NCBI RefSeq assembly: GCF_002127325.2
Contig: NC_035433.2
Span: 79,736,079-79,800,078 of the forward strand
Length of the DNA stretch: 64,000 bases
Direction of reading: 5' to 3'
DNA from: Helianthus annuus
Lineage: Eukaryota; Streptophyta; Magnoliopsida; Asterales; Asteraceae
Shown here: piece by piece, positions 1-12,969 of the stretch
How the letters are laid out: each line of letters begins with the position of its first letter
Position numbering within the stretch: position 1 is the first letter of the stretch
Translations under genes and position numbers: made by a program
The notes under the pieces: model-generated
Database searches by the model: none
Told to the model about the DNA's origin: nothing
The model's input: only the letters and a program-made list of their open reading frames with translations

Positions 1-1428
1 CAAGTCATAAGGCTCAGTCACACTCTGTAGAGGTTGAGCCACCATAGCATTGTTTGTCGAAGGTGTAAGATTTTCAGACCCACTTGAACGAGCACTTGAG
101 TTAGAGGTAGCAGTTGATGCATTGTTGTGAGGTCTTGAATTATTTCCTCGAGAGTTGTTTTCTCTATCAGATCTTTCCATTTTCGGCTTTCGACAATCAC
201 GTGCGAAGTACCCGTAGATACCGTAGTTGTAACATTTTACTTTTGACATGTCGACTCCCATTCGAGTCTTTCTCTGACCTCCTATGAACTTCCTACCCAT
301 TCTCAACAGAAATTTCTTCGCTCTACGGACTAAGAGTGCCATATTGAGTTGTAGATCAAGTTCTTCCATTTCGTCTTGGTCTATCTGATCGAAGTCCTCA
401 TCGAGACTTGACGGTTCAATGAGCTTTCCAAGACAGAAGTTCTCGTAGGCTGTCATGAAGGACGCCAAAAGACTCATGTTTTCTTCAATCAACTTCAAAC
501 AGCTTGCATCTATCTTAGGAATGTTCAAGCTTGTTCCTTGAGATTTCTGAGCTCCACTAGAAGAGTACATCCCTTGATTGGAATTGGTTGTTCCACTTGA
601 ACTGACATTGTTGCTTATAAAGGCGTGTTCACTTGCAGAACCTTCATTCTCCGAATACAAGGCAACACCGACTCCACCATTACTACCCTTATCCATTGGT
701 TTCGAAGCCTTATATAACTGAGGATCTTGGATCTTCTCGAAATCCGATGCTTGATCTTCCATATTCCAAGCATAACCCCTTAGTTTTTGGACAGCTTCTT
801 CCAATGAGAGCTCCTCATAGAGAACACCCTCTCTAATCAATGCGGTGTACATATTCCATTCTCTGGGAAGACAATTCAGAAACTTCTCAACCTTCTCAAA
901 TTCAGTGTAGATACCCTCTTGACTTCTATCAAGTTCGCTCAGCAGATGATAAAATCGGTTCACTGTGTCATCAAATGATTCATTTCTTAAAGCTTTGAAC
1001 ACAACGAATTGAGTCTTCAAATGTTCGAGACGTCGCTTCTTGTACATTGCACTTCCTTCATAGCGCTCGATCATACTATCCCACAACTCCTTCGAGCTAC
1101 TTCTCTTACGGAACGTATGAAGTATAGATTGTGTCATAGCCATCGTAATCATTGACATAGCTTTTTCTTCACAATCATAAAATTTCTTCTGGTCGTCAGT
1201 GAGTGCCAAATACGTATCAATCGTCAACGTACGTACTGGAGTAGCTTCACATCCTTTAACAATACACAACCAGATTTTGATGTCTTTTGTTCATACATGC
1301 CTTTCGAAACGCTCCTTCCACTCAAGAAAATCAAGCTCGTTTATCAACAATGGAGGTTTGTCGTTACTTCCTATCTCAGCATTGTGCTTGAGGTTTTGCA
1401 CCATAGCAGTCAGATTGTTGTTTGTCAT
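1..1428 (-). pseudogene. Copia gag, element A (partial, left end outside window)
   Basis: Reading the minus strand from ATG at 1428 gives a copia gag (UBN2-type capsid) of about 475 residues that runs off the window at position 1. The frame shows the usual gag features: a PPLLINELDF-WKERFE start, a capsid region rich in aromatic and leucine residues, then an acidic segment before a single zinc knuckle near 195-240. The knuckle is degenerate: of the CX2CX4HX4C ligands the second Cys and the His are both Tyr (CYNYGIYGYFARDC). A TGA stop at 1293-1291 interrupts the frame about 45 codons in, consistent with a CGA-to-TGA transition. Protease and the rest of pol would lie left of the window. Gag normally packages element RNA into virus-like particles; this copy is unlikely to do so. 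Confidence 0.85.
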
Positions 1429-2636
1429 TTCAGAAAACAACAGTAGGTTTCCAAGCAAGAACTGTGTCACTATAAAGGTTTTCTAAGTTCAAACTCGGAG
1501 AGAAAACACAGAGTGAAATGCCTGAGGCTTTAATCAGAATGTAACACCCGGATCAGAACCTGAAATAAATCCCAAACCACGGACACACACTTAGAGTTTT
1601 AAAGATCGGACAAGCAGGATTGAATAAACACAATAAACTCGGATCAACACTAAGATAACACTAAGAGAATTAAAACTCGGTCTCAGACACCGAATTTTAA
1701 ATACTCAGACCAAAATAAAATTAAAATTCGGACACGAAAACGAAGGAAACTAGGATTATGAAAACTAGGACTAACAAGTAGACTTAAAACTCTAACTCGA
1801 AGAAAAAGATGTAAAACTCGGAAAACTCGGATTATGTATATAACTTAAACTCGGACCTTCTGATGATAATATATAAAAATCGAAAAGTGAAATGTATTGA
1901 AAATTCGGACTTAACAAACTTAAAGTACGGACCTAATGAAGGAAAACAAAGAACTCGGACTCTGAAAGAAACTAAGGTAAAATTCAGGAATCTTGGACAC
2001 AGGTAAAATTCGGACTACCTAACCTAAGGGCATAAAATTCGGACTAAGCTAGAATTAAGAATTCGGAGAGTTAAATTCGGATGTAACAAAAAACCTAAAA
2101 CTCAGACCCAAGTAAACCAAAGTGAAACTCGGATGAACAAGATAACTTAAAACTCGGACCTAATAATAATGAAAAAAAGGTTAAAATTCGGACAGGATTC
2201 AAAAATCGGACAAGAGCTAAAAATCGGACAGGAGTTGAGATTTGAAACTCAGAACAAGTAAGAGTTTATCAAAACTCAGATCCAGTAACCAATCTCCAGA
2301 CTATCTCCCCAATGTGACTTCACACTGGTTCAACAATACCCCGGAAACACAAACACAGAATTTAAACCATAGACAAATCTTCCAAAGATCAAACTTAGGA
2401 ATCTTTTTCAACCTTCTATGAATAAGAACCAAAACCCCTGTAAAAAAACCCAGATGAAGAACAACACTAAAAATCACCAAATTACTCAAAATCCATCATC
2501 AAATCACTAGAGATGAATGAAGAATCATGAATAAAACACAAAAACTCACTAAACACTCACTAAACCCAATCAAAGTTTGAACTTTTCTCACAAAAACCTT
2601 TAAACTAAGAAACACCTACAGTAGTATGAGCACACT
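1429..2636 (-). other. Untranslated leader of element A with repeated ACTCGGA motif
   Basis: This stretch lies between the primer-binding site and gag of element A and has no convincing coding frame. From about 1490 to 2290 a short A-rich motif of the form AACTCGGAC or AATTCGGAC (plus-strand spelling) recurs roughly 25 times at irregular spacing of 20-50 bases. Variants of the same word (cccggac, actcagac, acttggac) recur in the element's own LTR at about 2930-3065. The motif is nearly always in one orientation here. Confidence 0.75.
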
Positions 2637-2648
2637 GCTCTGATACCA
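2637..2648 (-). other. Primer-binding site of element A (tRNA-iMet)
   Basis: The minus strand reads TGGTATCAGAGC, complementary to the 3' end of plant initiator-methionine tRNA, two bases inside the LTR end at 2651. It fixes the orientation (minus) and the inner edge of the 5' LTR. Confidence 0.95.
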
Positions 2649-2650
2649 CT

Positions 2651-3273
2651 TGTAAGGCCTCCTATTCCAAGATCTCACTCAGCTAAAGCCACCAACAGGT
2701 GTGCGGAATCCACCTGATGATTAACCACTGTAGATGAAACACTAGAATGCAAAGATTTGTGAGAGAAATCAAGAATACACTGAGTATTCTTGATAAGGAA
2801 GATGAATGACGTCACTCACACACAGTAGCCGCAAGACAAAACACACACACAATGATTAGGGTTAGGTGCACAGAATTTCACACAGAATCGCAACCTTGTC
2901 TATTCCACATAAAGGTATAAATACAAGGCAAACCCCGGACTTTTAAGACAAACTAGAAAGCCCGGACAAACAAACTACACAAAGCAAAACTCTGACTTTT
3001 GTCCTAAACAAAAACTCAGACAAAAGTCTACCTAAAACTTGGACAAAATGTCCAAGGATAAAACTAGGACTAAGTTTCAATACATGAACAATAAAGACCC
3101 TACAAAATTGGAAGACATGCACTTATCACCCAAAGTGCATTAACACATCTAATATTAGGTTCATTTATTTAAATCCTAATATTTAGCGGGTTAATTTTTA
3201 CCACTAACGGTATTTTACCCGTTCATTAATATTAACATGGTTTGATTACCAAACCCATTTTTGGGGTGTTACA
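2651..3273 (-). repeat. 5' LTR of copia element A
   Basis: The 623-bp LTR is bounded by short inverted ends (TGTAA...TTACA in plus-strand order) and abuts the primer-binding site. On the right it directly interrupts the gag frame of element B, where the sequence changes abruptly at 3274 (next bases tctcg). The partner LTR and target-site duplication are outside the window. A TATA-like TATTTATA on the minus strand lies near 2915, with the element's ACTCGGA-like words on its upstream side (2930-3065). Confidence 0.85.
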
Positions 3274-5053
3274 TCTCGGGATCCCCTTTTCCAAAAACTT
3301 ACTGATAGTATCTTCAAACACTTTATCAATCAAAGACTGATTGACATTCTTAATTGGAAAAGATGTGTTTGAATAAATTTTATCATCACCGACTAAAGTG
3401 TACAACACGTTATCACTTTTAACAGTAGACACTGTCTCAGTGATAGGATCCATCTCTTGTTTAGCAGTTGAATGCACAGCACAAGTAGGAGGATCACACA
3501 GAATGTGTTTCTCAAAAGGCACTTCTACTCCTTTTCTATCGTCAAGAGATTTATCCTCATCACTCACATCTGATTCATCATCTGAAGAATCATAGTCCTC
3601 AACGGTTGGAGGACTTTGATTTGAAGCACATGATGACTTTTCCTTGCTATCAGATGAGCCCTCCGATGAATTGTCCGTTTTGAACCCTAAGCCAGTTGTA
3701 ACTTCCTCATAATCAAGAGGTACAGTTGGCTCAAAATGCGGCATTTCCTTCTCATCGGGTATCTTGGTATAGTTGTGTCTCAAAGGAGGAGGACACAACT
3801 TATACCCAATGCCTTTCACGTTCCCTTTCAGTTTTTGAACGTCTATGAGGTGATCAAGCACATATTAGGAGTTTGAGTAACTCTCCAATTTGAGCTTGAT
3901 CGCATCATGCTCACATTTTGCCATGGCTAGCTCCTTCTTTGTTTCCTCAATGATATTAATGTAGTTATTAATACCAATTTGTTTATTAAAAACAATTTTT
4001 GTTAATTCGGAAACGCTTTTCTTGAGTGTTTCAATTACCGATTTAAAATCCTTTTCATTGCGAGCTAAGGCCATGTTTGCCTCTTTGAATTTTGACAGTT
4101 CAATAACCAAACTCTGATTGTGACAGTGAATCCTTTCAGATTCTTGTTTCATACCAGCACATTCATGTTTCGTATCAGCACAATCACTACATATGCTATG
4201 AGTTTCAGATTTTATCTGACTTGTAGAAGCTGAGACATTAGCCATAAAGGCAGTCTGAGAAGAGAAAGATCCATCTTCATTGAGAATCTTCTCCATTTCT
4301 TCTGATGTAGCATCAGCTTTCTTGATCAAGACATATTTCTGACACTTAACCTCCTCAGCATCGTTCAACAAACTATCACCTTGAGAACCAGTTCTCTCAT
4401 TCATATCCGATTCTTTATCCGAACTGCCATTGTATCCCAAACTATCATCATCTTCAGAGAATTCTTCTTTGTGCACATGCTTGATGTGACTGATGATCTT
4501 CGCATAACATGCACTTCCTCCTCCCAACTGTACGGAGCAATCACATCCTTCATCAGCTTGAACTGTCAATGCTCGGTTGGGGTTTGAAGGCCCTTACTGG
4601 TTGGTTTGGTTGTTAACAGCTACTATCCCTCTTTCGTTGTTAGCTTGATTTGAAGTACTTGTTTGATTTTGGAAGGGATTTTGGTTGCCTTGTTGGTTGC
4701 CTTATTTGCTCGGTCGCGTGCATTCACGTTTGAAGTGACCCTTTCTCCGCAATTAAAGCATGTGACAGGACCCTTGTCAAACCCGTACTTGGTATCCCTT
4801 TTGCTTTCCAAGCTGGTTCTCCCCGTTCTGCTCATATAATCCTTTGCCCTTCTCACAGCGCTAGCAAACGCCCCCTTAATGTCCATCAACTCCATATCAT
4901 CTCTGTCTATCTGCTGATAATCTTTATTGGTCAAATTAATGTTTCCAATTTGACTTGCGACTAATCCGCTGTAGGCATTAACCATAGTGGTAAGAATTTC
5001 AATGTGATCCCGTGCAGCTTCTATACTCACATTGGAAAGATTTGAAGTATCAT
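3274..5053 (-). pseudogene. Copia gag of element B, C-terminal half
   Basis: This is the second half of the gag whose first half is at 17767-18843; element G (5054-17766) splits the two. It aligns through its length with the 1,281-residue gag of element D (39823-43668): the YRQID/YQQID and LMDIK segment, a zinc knuckle (CFNCGER, damaged after the second Cys), an acidic Ser-rich linker, a coiled-coil-like segment, then NVNQSLIDKVFE just before the break by element A at 3273. Frame changes near 4570-4622 and a TAA at 3864-3862 make it a pseudogene. The remaining gag and any pol of element B must lie left of element A, outside the window. Confidence 0.85.
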
Positions 5054-5791
5054 TGTTGGGATTGAACCCTATCAGAGGAACAGATAATTAAAGCCAAAAC
5101 TGGATCAGAGCAGTGGGTCCTGAATAAGTAGATGTTGATATACAAATCTCTCCCCTTGAAAGTGATTACAACTACTGATGACCTCCTATCTGCTGATCTT
5201 GCTAAACTGCTGACCCATAACTGCTGCTCAACTAAAGATCTGATGGAAGACTAAAGTCATGCTGATTCAATCTACTGCCTTGAGTCAAGCACTGCTGATC
5301 CAGACAAGTGCTGCTGGGTTCACAGCAGTAGAAGGTTGCAGCAGCTGTTCTAAAGTCTGTTTTGTAATAGAATGTATTAGTAGTAGTTAACACAAGCAGT
5401 GTCTGTATAGATCAGAGGTTAGAGTTTGTTAGGAGGTTAGATGTCACTTTCATGGTGACGTCAGCTAAGATGCTCAGTAGTTTGCAAGTGCCTATAAATA
5501 GTTCAGTGCTTTGTACTGTTCTATTAGCTCTTTGCATCATTCGTCTTCTTTGCTCGAACAAACTACTGAGCTCTGGCTGAGGGGGAGTTTGCATTCGTTC
5601 ATCAATCATTGTAATCGTGTTTGAAATAAATTCAATCTTTCGGTTCATTGTGTAAAGATGTTTGATAAAAGTATTACTCTCGTTTGATTGTATGCAAAGT
5701 TTGTTTTCATCTTAATTTCCGCTGCACACTCATTCATCTTCATCTTATTTACAAACATAAAATACAATCAAAATCAAACTCAGATCCAACA
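5054..5791 (+). repeat. 5' LTR of element G
   Basis: The LTR starts TGTTGGGATTG and ends GATCCAACA, 738 bp, the same length as its partner at 17029-17766. Its first half is dense in words built on CTGCTG/CAGCAG and ACTGCT, the motif that recurs through the whole element. A CRE-like octamer and TATA box lie at 5456-5500. Confidence 0.95.
5456..5500 (+). promoter_or_regulatory. LTR core promoter of element G
   Basis: A perfect TGACGTCA palindrome (bZIP/TGA-factor type) at 5456-5463 is followed about 30 bp later by TATAAATA at 5493-5500. The pair is conserved in the 3' LTR (17431-17438 and 17468-17475). This is the likely start of U3-driven transcription, placing R near 5525. Confidence 0.7.
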
Positions 5792-5793
5792 AT

Positions 5794-5805
5794 TGGTATC
5801 AGAGC
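5794..5805 (+). other. Primer-binding site of element G (tRNA-iMet)
   Basis: TGGTATCAGAGC follows the LTR end (5791) after two bases. The leader between it and the gag ATG at 5954 is short (about 150 bp) and shows no motif array, unlike elements A-D. Confidence 0.95.
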
Positions 5806-5953
5806 TAGAACAGTCAAATTTGATTTAACAATGATTTTGACGTAAATAGTTCAGCTCAAAACAGTTGATACTGATCGTTTGTTCGTCGTTGAAAAACAGA
5901 GTAGGATTAATCACCATTTAAGTTGATTTCTCAGTACCTGTAAAACAACAAGA

Positions 5954-8900
5954 ATGACGTCACAATCTCAGGACGATAAAAACAACATTGGTTCGCTTTT
6001 TAAACCACCTATGATAAAAAGAAATGAGTACAACATCTGGCAGAGGTGGATGGGTTACATCCTCGCTCAACAAAGCACAGGTTGTTGGAAGTCTGTCATC
6101 TTTGGTCCTCATGTTCCTACAGTGCCAAGCGCTGAAGATGCTAAAAAACAAGTTCCAAAACCTGTTGAAAATTATACTGAAACAGATTATCAAAAATTTG
6201 AACTAGATGCTAAAGCGTTTACTATCATAGCATCAGTGCTGCCCAACGAAATATATGCTGGACTGTTACATTGTGACAGTGCCAAAGAGTTGTGGGACGC
6301 GCTTAAGGAACAGTTTGGGGGTACCGAAGAAGTCATAGAAAACAATAGGGAAATCCTGAACCAACAATATGAAACATTTTGTCATGTTAAAGGTGAATCA
6401 CTGACGGAACAATTTGAACGTTTCAGTTGTCTCATCAGTGAACTGAACTGAGGCTTGTTAAAACCACTTTTACAAACTCAACTCAAAATAGCAGGTTCCT
6501 CAGGTCACTGCCAGAAAAATGGGACACCATAGCTTTTGTCACCCGAAATTCACCTGAGTTCAAGGATCTGACCTTGACCCAACTCCATGGTCGACTCCTG
6601 ACCTACGAAAGGGAGTTGAACCAGAAAAGGAAGTTACAAGAGTCAGGGAAAACCGTTGATGATTATTCATTCGGTAACACTGCTCTTCTGGGTCAAGAAG
6701 AATCTGGTGGTAGTGGTAAGGATCAGGGTTATGATCACTTCATTGACATAACTGCTGGTGCAAATTTTAACAACCCTGATCCTCACTCTACAGGTTATGC
6801 ATTCACTGCAAATGAAAACCAGATGTCAGACAATTTAAGTTTTGAACTCAATGATCTACAGCATTTCGACCCCACTGATCTAGAGGAAATGGACATCCTG
6901 CACCAACTAGCCTTGCTAAGTGTTAGAACTAGCAAGTTTTATAAAAGAACAGGGCGAAAATTCCCAGGGTTGCATGGGAATCTAAGGGTTGGGTTGGATA
7001 AATTGAAAATCAAGTGTTATAAGTGTAACAGGTTAGGACATTTTGCTAGAGAGTGTAGGAGTCAAACAACTGGTCCCATAATCACTCACCCAAGTTCAAA
7101 TCCTAGACCTCAAAATCAAAACACTGTGCACTATGCCCAATATGCCCCAGCAGCACATGTGAACACTGCTCACTATGCTGTTGCTCCTGTGCCAGTGCAT
7201 TATGTCCAAACAGCTGCTCCACAGATCCAATATGTTCAAACCCCTGCTCCCCAGGCACAAGTGCAACCTGCACCACAAACCACTGCTCCAGTAGCAAAAC
7301 AACCAGATCAACAAAGTTTCTTTACTCAAGAATTTGTTGACTGGAGCAGTATGCCTGAAGACCTCAGTGATGAAAATTTTGCAATCTATGCTTCTAATGT
7401 TTCTTCTCATGATGAATTTTGTTTGATGGCATTAGAGTCAATACAGGAGGGTGTTGAATCTGAAGAGGAACAGCTGGTCTCTGAAACAGTGGATGAGGTG
7501 ATTGAAGAAGTGGTTACTGCTGTGGCAAATGAAGTACTGTTGGAAGAAAGTTCAGGCACCCTGATTGAACCACTGACAGATCCATGGTCCGAAGAAGAAA
7601 AGACAGGTAAGATAGAAGAGAGAGCTGAAGATGAGGAAAATCCTAAATGTGATTGTGCAATGATGGCTGCTGCAAAGGTATCACCTCAAGTTCTTGAAAA
7701 ACTGTGTTCTGACAATTGCATTATCGCTTTTGCTAACATCAAAGAGGTGAATGAAAACCTTCGTGATAAAATCTTATCTGATGAAGTCATATTTGAAAGG
7801 TCTCTAAAAGAACTTAAAAACAAATTGGCTGAAAAAGAGAAAGAGATTTGCAGCATGAAAGAAGAGCAAAGCATAACCAAAACCCAACTTCAAACCTTGG
7901 TAGAAAAATACCAAGGTTGCAAAAAGGAGTTAGAATCCACCCAGATCACATGTGAGAGATGGGTGGAATCATGCAAAGGGTATGAAGTTATGCTTGAGAA
8001 ACAGATAAAAAGCAATGTGAAATTTGGGGTTGGTTATAGAAAACATGATGATGAAAACACTGCTTTTGAAAAATCTGTTTCAACCACTGATGTAACTGCT
8101 GAGTTCATCCCCACAAACAAGAATGGCCAAGAAATGAAAATCACTGACAAACTTGGTAACAAAATCACACTTGACAGACCTATGGGCCCCTCTGTTTTTG
8201 AGGAGATTGAAAATCATCAATTTAAACCAAAATGGTCTAATGAGTGTGATATTCTTGAAAATTTCAAGCCAATGGACTTTACATCAACTGATGGTGTTAA
8301 AGCTCCAAAAGCTAAAGTTATACCTCTCAAGGACATCCCAGCAGTGGTTAAAGCCCCTGCTACAAAGGAGTCTGAAAACAGAAAGAAGAAAGAAAAAATT
8401 GATAACTTGTTTTGTGAATTCTGTGAGAAAAGGAACCATCTAACAAAAGATTGTTTCCACTTAAAAGCTTATGATATAAACAAAACAAGTGTCATAGTTT
8501 CAGCTGAAAGTTGCATTGTTTGTGGTAAAACAAACCACAAAACTCAAGCATGTGTGTATCTCAAAAACTTTGATATCAAAAAGAATGAGTACCTTGCTAA
8601 AAAATCCTTGAGTCCATCATCATCACCATCTGTCAAATTCACAAAGAAACAACCACTGTTTGTGCCAGTTCAGACAGCTGTCACAAAACAGCTGAACCAA
8701 ACATCTGTCAAAAGAGATGTTCAGGTTACTGATGCACCTCCTGCTAATCAGTTCAGAAAAGGCAAGGAAAAACAGTCTTACCAAAGGATTCCACACGTTT
8801 ATGAGGTCTACAAAAAGCCCTCTAAACCCAGAGTGAATAGGCATCCTTTTAGGTATCAGCAGGTGATTGGGCAAGACCCTCAACAGTGGTTAGCAAGAAA

Positions 8901-9018
8901 CAGTACTAAAACTGTCCAAACCCCTGACTTAACCACTGTCCATCACACTGCATCCATACCAGACACTGTTGAGACTCCATCCAAAGCCCTGTTGGCTTTG
9001 GAGTCCTTAATGAACTAA
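5954..9018 (+). pseudogene. Gag polyprotein of element G (frameshifted)
   Basis: ATG at 5954 opens a copia gag of about 1,020 residues. The capsid part (5954-6450) has the Trp-rich UBN2-like pattern (NEYNIWQRWMGY, AKELWDALKEQF). The frame then shifts by one near 6449-6452; the continuation to 9018 restores the capsid end, a classic zinc knuckle CYKCNRLGHFAREC (about 7016-7060), a Pro/Gln/Ala-rich stretch, an acidic region, a coiled coil (about 7730-7960) and two Cys/His clusters (CEFCEKRNHLTKDC, CIVCGKTNHKTQAC near 8415-8550) that look like further knuckles. It ends at TAA 9016-9018 and the protease frame opens at 9033 in another phase. Large multi-knuckle gags are typical of Sireviruses. Confidence 0.88.
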
Positions 9019-9032
9019 TCCTTTTACTTCAT

Positions 9033-10799
9033 GTGCAGGGAGCTTCTGCATGCTCTGATAGCCTTTGGTATGTAGATAGTGGAGGCTCCAGGCACATGAC
9101 AGGATGTAAAGCCCTCCTCAAAGACTTTAAAATCCATGGAGGGGGTGATATATCCTTTGGAAATAATAGTAAAGGGAAAGTTCTGGGGTCTGGAACAGTG
9201 CAATCTGGTAATGTAAAATTTGAAAATGTCAATCTAATAGACAATCTGAAATTCAACCTTCTGAGTGTATCTCAAATGAGTGACAAAGGGTTTGGGTCAT
9301 TCTTCACAAAAGACTGTTGTAGGATTGTTGGACCAGAAATGGTCAAAAAGATTGAAGCAATAATCAAAAATGGTCAAACTAAACTTGTTGCTCAAAGAAG
9401 TGGCAATGTTTATGTTGTTGACATGTCTAAAGAGTGTCCCAGAGCTGATGCCTGTCTGTTCTCAGCTGCCTCTAACAAAGAGACAGAACTTTGGCACAGA
9501 AGACCGGGGCACACAAATCTTAAGACAATAACAGAAATTTCAAAAAATGGTTTGGTGAGAGGCCTACCACAAAAATTGTTTTCATGTCCTGAACATTGCA
9601 TTTCCTGTTTAAAAGGAAAACAGCATAAAAGTTTTTACAAGTCCATTGAAGAATCCAAAACAACCCAGTGTTTGCAAATGCTACACATGGATTGGTTTGG
9701 CCCAGTTCAAGTCATGAGCCTCAAAAAGAAAAGATATTGTTTGGTTATAGTTGATGACTTTTCTAGGTTTACATGGACTTTCTTTTTGCACTCTAAAGAT
9801 GAAACTGTAGGCATTTTGCAAGACTTTGTGACACAGGTTGAAAAGCAATTTGATCTTCCAGTAAAAAGCTTTAGGAGTGACAATGGCATAGAATTTAAAA
9901 ATAAGGAGTTGGATGCCTTCTGTGTGAAGAAAGTGATTGTAAGGTAGTACAGCATCCCTAGAACACCAGAGTAAAATGGGGTTATTGAAAGAAAGAACAG
10001 AACTTTGATTGAGGCTGCCAGAGCTATGCTTGCAGATTCAGGTTTTCCATTAACTTTCTGGGCAGAGGCAGTAAACACTGCTTGCTATGTCCAGAACAGA
10101 GTTTTAATAAACCACAGGCACAAAAAGACTGCCTATGAAATTCTGTATAAAATCAAACCACTGATCTCATACTTAAAGGTGTTTGGCTGCCCATGCTTTA
10201 TTTTGAACTTAAAAGATTCCATTCCAAAATTTGCAGCCAAAATTGATTGTGGTTATTTTCTGGGATACTCAACCACTGCCAAGGCCTACAAAGTGTTCAA
10301 TGCATGGACCAAGGTAGTGGAGGAGACTTTGGATGTAAAGTTCAATGAACTTTCATCAATGAAAATCCCAGCAAATCCTGCTGATCTGTTTGATCTTGAA
10401 AAGTTTACTTTTGAAAATACTGCTGTCAAGACTAACAGTGCAGGTCCAACAGAGGATACAACACCAGACTATGGGTATGAAATCATCATCCCTCAAAGGT
10501 CTGCCACAAAGGGAAAAGCACTAGTTGTTCAAAACAGCTGCCAAAGCTCAACCACTGCTACCTCAACAGTTGTTGACCAAAGTAGCCCATCTACCACTAC
10601 TTCCACATCCTCAAACACTGCTGACAAAAGTCCTCAAACAGTGGATAAAAGTCAGCAGTGGTCCACTTCATTACCACCCATTCCACCACCTTTTGAAGCC
10701 ACTGCTGGGTCATCAAAGTCTCCAACAGTGGTTAGCTCAGATGCTACACATTTGCAGCCTTCACCAACAATGCCATCATACCATACCAAGGAGACTTAA
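9033..10799 (+). pseudogene. Pol of element G: protease and integrase
   Basis: The frame begins with the aspartic protease core YVDSGGSRHMTG (catalytic D at 9075), a DSGG variant of the usual copia DSGA/DSGC. The integrase zinc domain follows (HRRPGH, then CISC, about 9493-9610). Next come the catalytic core Asp residues in HMDWFGP and RSDNGIEF and the Glu in GVIERKN. Two in-frame stops, TAG 9945-9947 and TAA 9972-9974, lie just before the catalytic Glu; both fall where copia integrases usually have Gln, so they look like C-to-T changes of CAG and CAA. The frame ends at 10799 in a Ser/Thr-rich linker and shifts into the RT frame within a few bases. Confidence 0.9.
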
Positions 10800-10804
10800 T
10801 CTTC

Positions 10805-12439
10805 TTGAGATCTCATCCACCTGATCAAATCATTGGCAACATAAATGAAGGGGTGCTCACAAGAAGCCAAACCCAAAACATTTGTCTTTTTGCTGGTTTT
10901 CTATCACTCCATCAGCCAGTCAAGTACCAAGAGGCACTAAAAGACAACAGCTGGGTAAAAGCCATGCAAGAGGAGATCCAACAGTTTAAAAGACAACAAG
11001 TATGGGAGCTTGTACCACTGCCAAAAGAGGTTAGTCCCATTGGCACAAAGTGGGTCTTCAAGAACAAAACAGATGAAAGGGGCATTGTTGTCAAGAACAA
11101 AGCCAGGCTTGTGGTTCAAGGTTACAGACAGGAAGAGGGGATTGATTATGATGAAACATTCGCCCCTGTTGCAAGATTGGAAGCTATCAAACTGTTCCTG
11201 GCCTTTGCTGTCAACCACAACATGAAGGTGTTTCAAATGGATATCAAAAGTGCTTTCCTCTATGGTACATTGCAAGAAGAGGTGTATGTATGTCAACCTC
11301 CAGGCTTTGAGGATCCATTTTATCCTGATCATGTCTACAGGCTAAACAAAGCCTTGTATGGCCTGAAACAAGCACCAAGGGCCTGGTATGAAACTCTTTC
11401 CAACTTTCTACTCTCAAATGGTTTCAAAAGAGGTACCATTGATAAAACACTGTTTCTTAAATGGAGAGGGAAAGATTTAATGATTGTCCAAATTTATGTG
11501 GATGACATTATTTTTGGAAGCACATGTACCAAAATGTGTGAAGAGTTTAGAGAACTCATGACAGCTGAGTTTGAAATGAGTGCAATGGGTGAGCTGCAAT
11601 GCTTTCTTGGTCTCCAAGTACAGCAATTGCAAAATGGAACCTTCATTCATCAAAGCAAATATGCTAAAGAACTTTTAACTAAATTTGATATGAATGATTG
11701 TAAACCATGCAGCACACCCATGGCCACAAATAAGCTGGTCATGTCTAATGAAAAGGATGAGCTGCTTGACCAAACACTTTATAGAAGCATGATTGGGTCT
11801 TTATTGTACCTACCTGCATCTAGACCAGACATCATGTTTGCAACATGTGTCTGTGCAAGAAGTCAATCAGCTCCCAGAAAATCTAATCTCATTGCTGTAA
11901 AAAGGATTCTCAGATACATAAAAGGTGCTCCCACACTTGGTATCTGGTATCCAGCTAATGGAAATATCAAGCTTTCAGGTTTTTCAGACAGTGACTTTGC
12001 TGGATGTCACACCAGAAGGAAGTCCACTTCAGGAGGGTGCCAGTTTCTAGGTGATTGCTTAGTCTCTTGGCAATGCAAAAAGCAAGCAGCAGTTTCAACA
12101 TCCACTGCTGAGGCTGAATACATTGCCGCTGCAAGCTGTACAGGTCAACTCCTGTGGCTTCAAAATCAGTTGCTGGATTTTGGTATCACTGCCTTAAAGA
12201 CACCACTCATGTTGGATAGCCAGGCAGCAGAAAATATCATCAAAAATCCAGTTTCCCATTCTACCACAAAACACATCGACATCAGACATCACTTTGTGAG
12301 GGATTGCTATGAAAAAGGTTTGATTTCTCTGCGTCATGTCCCAACCAAAGACCAACTGGCAGATGTGCTCACAAAAGCACTTGATACAGCCACTTTTGAA
12401 AGTCTGGTCTCTAGGATTGGGATGCTAAACATGGAATAA
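10805..12439 (+). pseudogene. Pol of element G: reverse transcriptase and RNase H
   Basis: This 544-codon frame is uninterrupted and covers the copia RT and RNase H domains. Visible landmarks are GTKWVFKNK, QGYRQEEGIDYDETFAPVAR, FQMDIKSAFLYG, LNKALYGLKQAPRAWY, the active-site box YVDD (11495-11506), and the RNase H residues in SDSDFAGC, STAEAEY and HIDIRHHF. IYVDDIIFGST and the VYVCQPPGFEDP segment fit the SIRE lineage. It is marked pseudogene only because it is cut off from integrase by a small indel near 10800; the domain itself looks complete. RT and RNase H copy the element RNA into cDNA inside the particle. Confidence 0.9.
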
Positions 12440-12969
12440 CAAGCAACATCTTGTTTTTCTATGAATAAAAACAACAAAATGTTTTCAGAAAATCAAAAAT
12501 CCATCCTTAAAAATAGCTAAAAATGAAAATTTCATTAAAATCCTTAAAAGTCTGCCATAACCACTGATTGTTCAAAAGTCTGCTCTACTTCAAAAAGTCT
12601 GGCCACTGCTGAAAGACAACCTCTGTTCTCTTATTTCTTGATAACCTCTGCTGTTCAAAAGCAGTGTCTTATCCACTGATATGCTATCTACTGATAGTGA
12701 AAATCATCCACTGCCCCATTTCCACTGCTTTTATCAGTTGCTTTCATCAAAAGTACTGTCCTTCATTTTCACCAGTGGTTGTCACGTGGGCAGTACATAG
12801 CAGTCAGACCTTTTCGGCTGCCACGTCAGCATTCATTCTCTTTCCTATAAAATTCCCCACTCACCACCAAAACAGGGTTTTACTGTCGAATTGAATTCTT
12901 AAAAATTCTCTTCTCAAAGCAGTTTTTCTTCTCATCTCTGACAAATTCCTTCGATCATTAGTTTCAAAA
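12440..12969 (+). promoter_or_regulatory. Spacer before ORF3 with internal promoter-like elements
   Basis: This non-coding stretch between RNase H and the third ORF has a G-box CACGTG at 12783-12788, a CCACGTCA at 12821-12828 and TATAAAA at 12846-12852, about 120 bp before the ATG at 12970. The order ACGTCA then TATA mirrors the LTR promoter of the same element. CCACTG and ACTGCT words recur throughout (about 12555-12775). This suggests, but does not prove, a separate transcript for ORF3. Confidence 0.5.

Noticed and set aside
1429..2290. Possible CRISPR-like array because of the evenly recurring short word
   Set aside because: The word is under 12 bp, degenerate and irregularly spaced, and the context is a plant retrotransposon leader.
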